Source of the DNA: Schwartzia sp. (in: firmicutes)
Lineage (GTDB): Bacteria > Bacillota > Negativicutes > Selenomonadales > Selenomonadaceae
Direction of reading: 5' to 3'
Assembly: GCA_024691625.1 (NCBI GenBank)
Contig: JAILNL010000172.1
Coordinates: forward strand, 1-5,400
Length of the DNA: 5,400 bases
Both the position numbers and the translations under genes were made by a program. Of the stretch, positions 3,952 through 5,400 are shown piece by piece. A model generated the notes under the pieces. That model had not been told where the DNA came from, did not search any database, and saw nothing but the letters and a program-made list of their open reading frames with translations. Position 1 is the stretch's first letter; every line of letters starts with the position of its first letter.

Positions 3952-5400
3952 TTAATTTCCAAACATTGCCTCAAGCTCTTCAGGGCTGATGAGCTTTGTC
4001 CCCAAATCCCTTGCTTTCTTGGCTTTAGACGATGTGCTGTTCACATCAGCGATTACAAGATAATCTGTATTTCCCGATACAGAGCCTGCAGTTTTATGTC
4101 CTGCGCTCTGTATAATAGTCTCATAGTAGCTGCGGGGTTTATCCATTTTTCCCGTGATGACAAAAATAAGCTGTTTATCGGGAATAGTTTTTTCTTCCTT
4201 ATTATACTCAAGAGGCACTATCGCTTCCCTCAAAGCGGAAAACGCTGTTTTAAAGGTATCTCCTTTCAGCACAGCCGACGTAAGCTCTCCTATCCCTTCC
4301 AATGCCGTAAAGTCTTCCGAGACATCGTCCAAAGCCGCCAAAACAGCCTCATAGGTGCAGTAATGCTCCATGAGGGCCGTACCAACGGTCATTCCGATTC
4401 CCGGCACGGCACACGCCGCTACAAAGTGCGCCAGGTCAACTCCCTGAGCTGCACCCTGTATATTCGCATACAGCTTGTCTGCCGACTTTTTAGCGAAGCC
4501 CGGCAGAGCCTCGATTTCCTCCTGAGAAAGAAAGAAAGCGGAAAAATTCTGCTTTTCCCGCACAAGCTCAGGATATGCCGCAACGATCTTTCTTGCGGTC
4601 TCAATGGACATGCCCTCTATATCCAGCACTTTTTTGCTTCCAATATACGCAATTCCCTGCGCCAGCTTCTCCGCGCATAAAGGGTTGTCACAGAAAAGCT
4701 GCTCGTTTTCCTCTCTGAGGTCAGAGCCACATGCAGGGCAGTGTTTGGGGAAAGCTATTTTCTCCGTACCCTCCGTAACTACGGACAGAATCTGCGGTAT
4801 GATTTCGTTGCTTTTATGGATTGTTACCTCCGCGCCTATTTTCAGCCCCAGCTTTCGTATGACGCCCGGGTTTGCAAGGCTAGCCTGAGTAACAGTAGTA
4901 CCGTCAATCGCTACAGGGTCCACAACAGCCACAGGAGTTACGCGCTGGCGTCCCACCTGCCAGTTAACGGCACGGAGAATCGTCATGAACTTGTCCGTCT
5001 CTGCCTTCCACGCCAGAGCGTTGTTCGGGTGATGCCCCGTGGAGCCGAACCGCGCGAGGCTGTCCTGCTGCTGTGTCTTGATTACTATTCCGTCAATGGG
5101 AAATGCCCCTGCTTCCACTATTCCGTCATAAAGGGGCTGAATAGCCTTTGCCGTTTCCTCGGGCGTCTCATAGGAATAAATTTTCACGCAGTCAAAATCC
5201 GTATCCTTTTCGATACGCTCCATCTTTTCGCCCTCGGCCACGTCGAGTCCCACCACGTCATAGCAGAGATAGCTCAGCTTATCTATATAAGGGCTTCTTT
5301 CCTTGCTCCGAAGTATTCCCGCGGCAGCGTTGCGGATCTGGCGGAAGGGTTCTTCCCCTGCCGCCTCCTGCTCCGCAACAATTGCATCAAACGCCGACCG
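3952..5400 (-). CDS. ligA: NAD-dependent DNA ligase LigA (N-terminal part outside the window), divergent OB fold
   Basis: The frame stays open to the right edge. The visible 482 residues lack the NAD-binding Ia domain and the KxDG active-site lysine; LigA is usually about 670 residues. Counting from the edge: RNAAAG at 23-28 and DGIVIK at 103-108 (motif IV) belong to the adenylation domain, and NALAWK (lysine 132) is motif V. The OB fold follows at about 138-215, with WQVGRQRVTPVA. A zinc finger has cysteines 221, 224, 237 and 242. Helix-hairpin-helix repeats come next (for example LPGFAKKSADKL, VPGIGMTVG, LEGIGELTSA). A C-terminal BRCT domain spans about 408-480 (FVITGKMD, then GSVSGNTDYLV). 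LigA seals nicks in replication and repair by adenylate transfer from NAD. Several normally conserved OB-fold residues differ: ATLHN reads ASLAN and RRAGDVIP reads HKSNEIIP. It may be a divergent housekeeping ligase or a second copy. No terminator follows before the next promoter. Confidence 0.93.
   Translation of the reverse strand, partial: RSAFDAIVAEQEAAGEEPFRQIRNAAAGILRSKERSPYIDKLSYLCYDVVGLDVAEGEKMERIEKDTDFDCVKIYSYETPEETAKAIQPLYDGIVEAGAFPIDGIVIKTQQQDSLARFGSTGHHPNNALAWKAETDKFMTILRAVNWQVGRQRVTPVAVVDPVAIDGTTVTQASLANPGVIRKLGLKIGAEVTIHKSNEIIPQILSVVTEGTEKIAFPKHCPACGSDLREENEQLFCDNPLCAEKLAQGIAYIGSKKVLDIEGMSIETARKIVAAYPELVREKQNFSAFFLSQEEIEALPGFAKKSADKLYANIQGAAQGVDLAHFVAACAVPGIGMTVGTALMEHYCTYEAVLAALDDVSEDFTALEGIGELTSAVLKGDTFKTAFSALREAIVPLEYNKEEKTIPDKQLIFVITGKMDKPRSYYETIIQSAGHKTAGSVSGNTDYLVIADVNSTSSKAKKARDLGTKLISPEELEAMFGN

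Noticed and set aside
4096..4680. Plus-strand open frame of 194 codons
   Set aside because: It is fully antisense to the zinc-finger, HhH and BRCT part of ligA. Its composition looks like a shadow of that coding frame and shows no family motifs.
3952..5256. Separate short ligase gene starting at the GTG at 5256
   Set aside because: The frame stays open to 5400 and the upstream residues contain the conserved RNAAAG motif of LigA, so the GTG is an internal valine codon of a longer gene.
1..5400. CRISPR arrays, insertion sequences, tRNA or rRNA genes, prophage remnants
   Set aside because: No regularly spaced repeats, transposase frames, terminal inverted repeats or structural RNA patterns were seen on either strand.

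Overview
All six genes in this window lie on the minus strand. In transcription order (right to left) they are ligA (5' end outside the window), an amino-acid ABC permease gene, its ATPase gene, a cold-shock protein gene, a long-form hibernation factor gene (hpf), and the front part of a two-partner-secretion outer-membrane transporter gene. The long HPF, strong AGGAGG ribosome sites and U-tract terminators look like Firmicutes. The TpsB/FhaC-type transporter with a signal peptide and POTRA domain requires an outer membrane. Together these suggest a diderm Firmicute (class Negativicutes, for example the Selenomonas/Megasphaera/Dialister lineages). That placement is an inference from gene content, not from a marker gene.

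Layout. 5400-3952: C-terminal two thirds of an NAD-dependent DNA ligase, with several non-canonical residues in its OB fold. 3950-3923: consensus promoter touching the ligA stop codon. 3874-3209 and 3209-2490: polar amino-acid permease and ATPase, translationally coupled, with no substrate-binding protein beside them. 2459-2431: perfect-consensus promoter for the cold-shock gene at 2369-2166, which ends at a strong terminator (2154-2125). 2124-1894: AT-rich hpf upstream region with inverted repeats and a possible switching leader hairpin. 1893-1339: hpf, followed by a strong terminator (1320-1288). 1287-1103: promoter and about 100-nt purine-rich leader. 1102-1: TpsB-type transporter, running off the left edge.

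The transcription units appear to be: ligA (no obvious terminator of its own), the permease-ATPase pair, csp alone, hpf alone, and tpsB with whatever lies beyond the left edge. The transporter probably imports a polar amino acid with a binding protein encoded elsewhere. Csp and HPF are both stress and translation-economy proteins but have separate signals. The TpsB protein would export a large adhesin or exoprotein (TpsA), which is not in view. No gap between genes exceeds about 275 bases. I see no RNA genes, mobile elements, CRISPR arrays or long repeats. Most of the window is ordinary core genome; the less ordinary parts are the leaders of tpsB and hpf and the divergent ligase.
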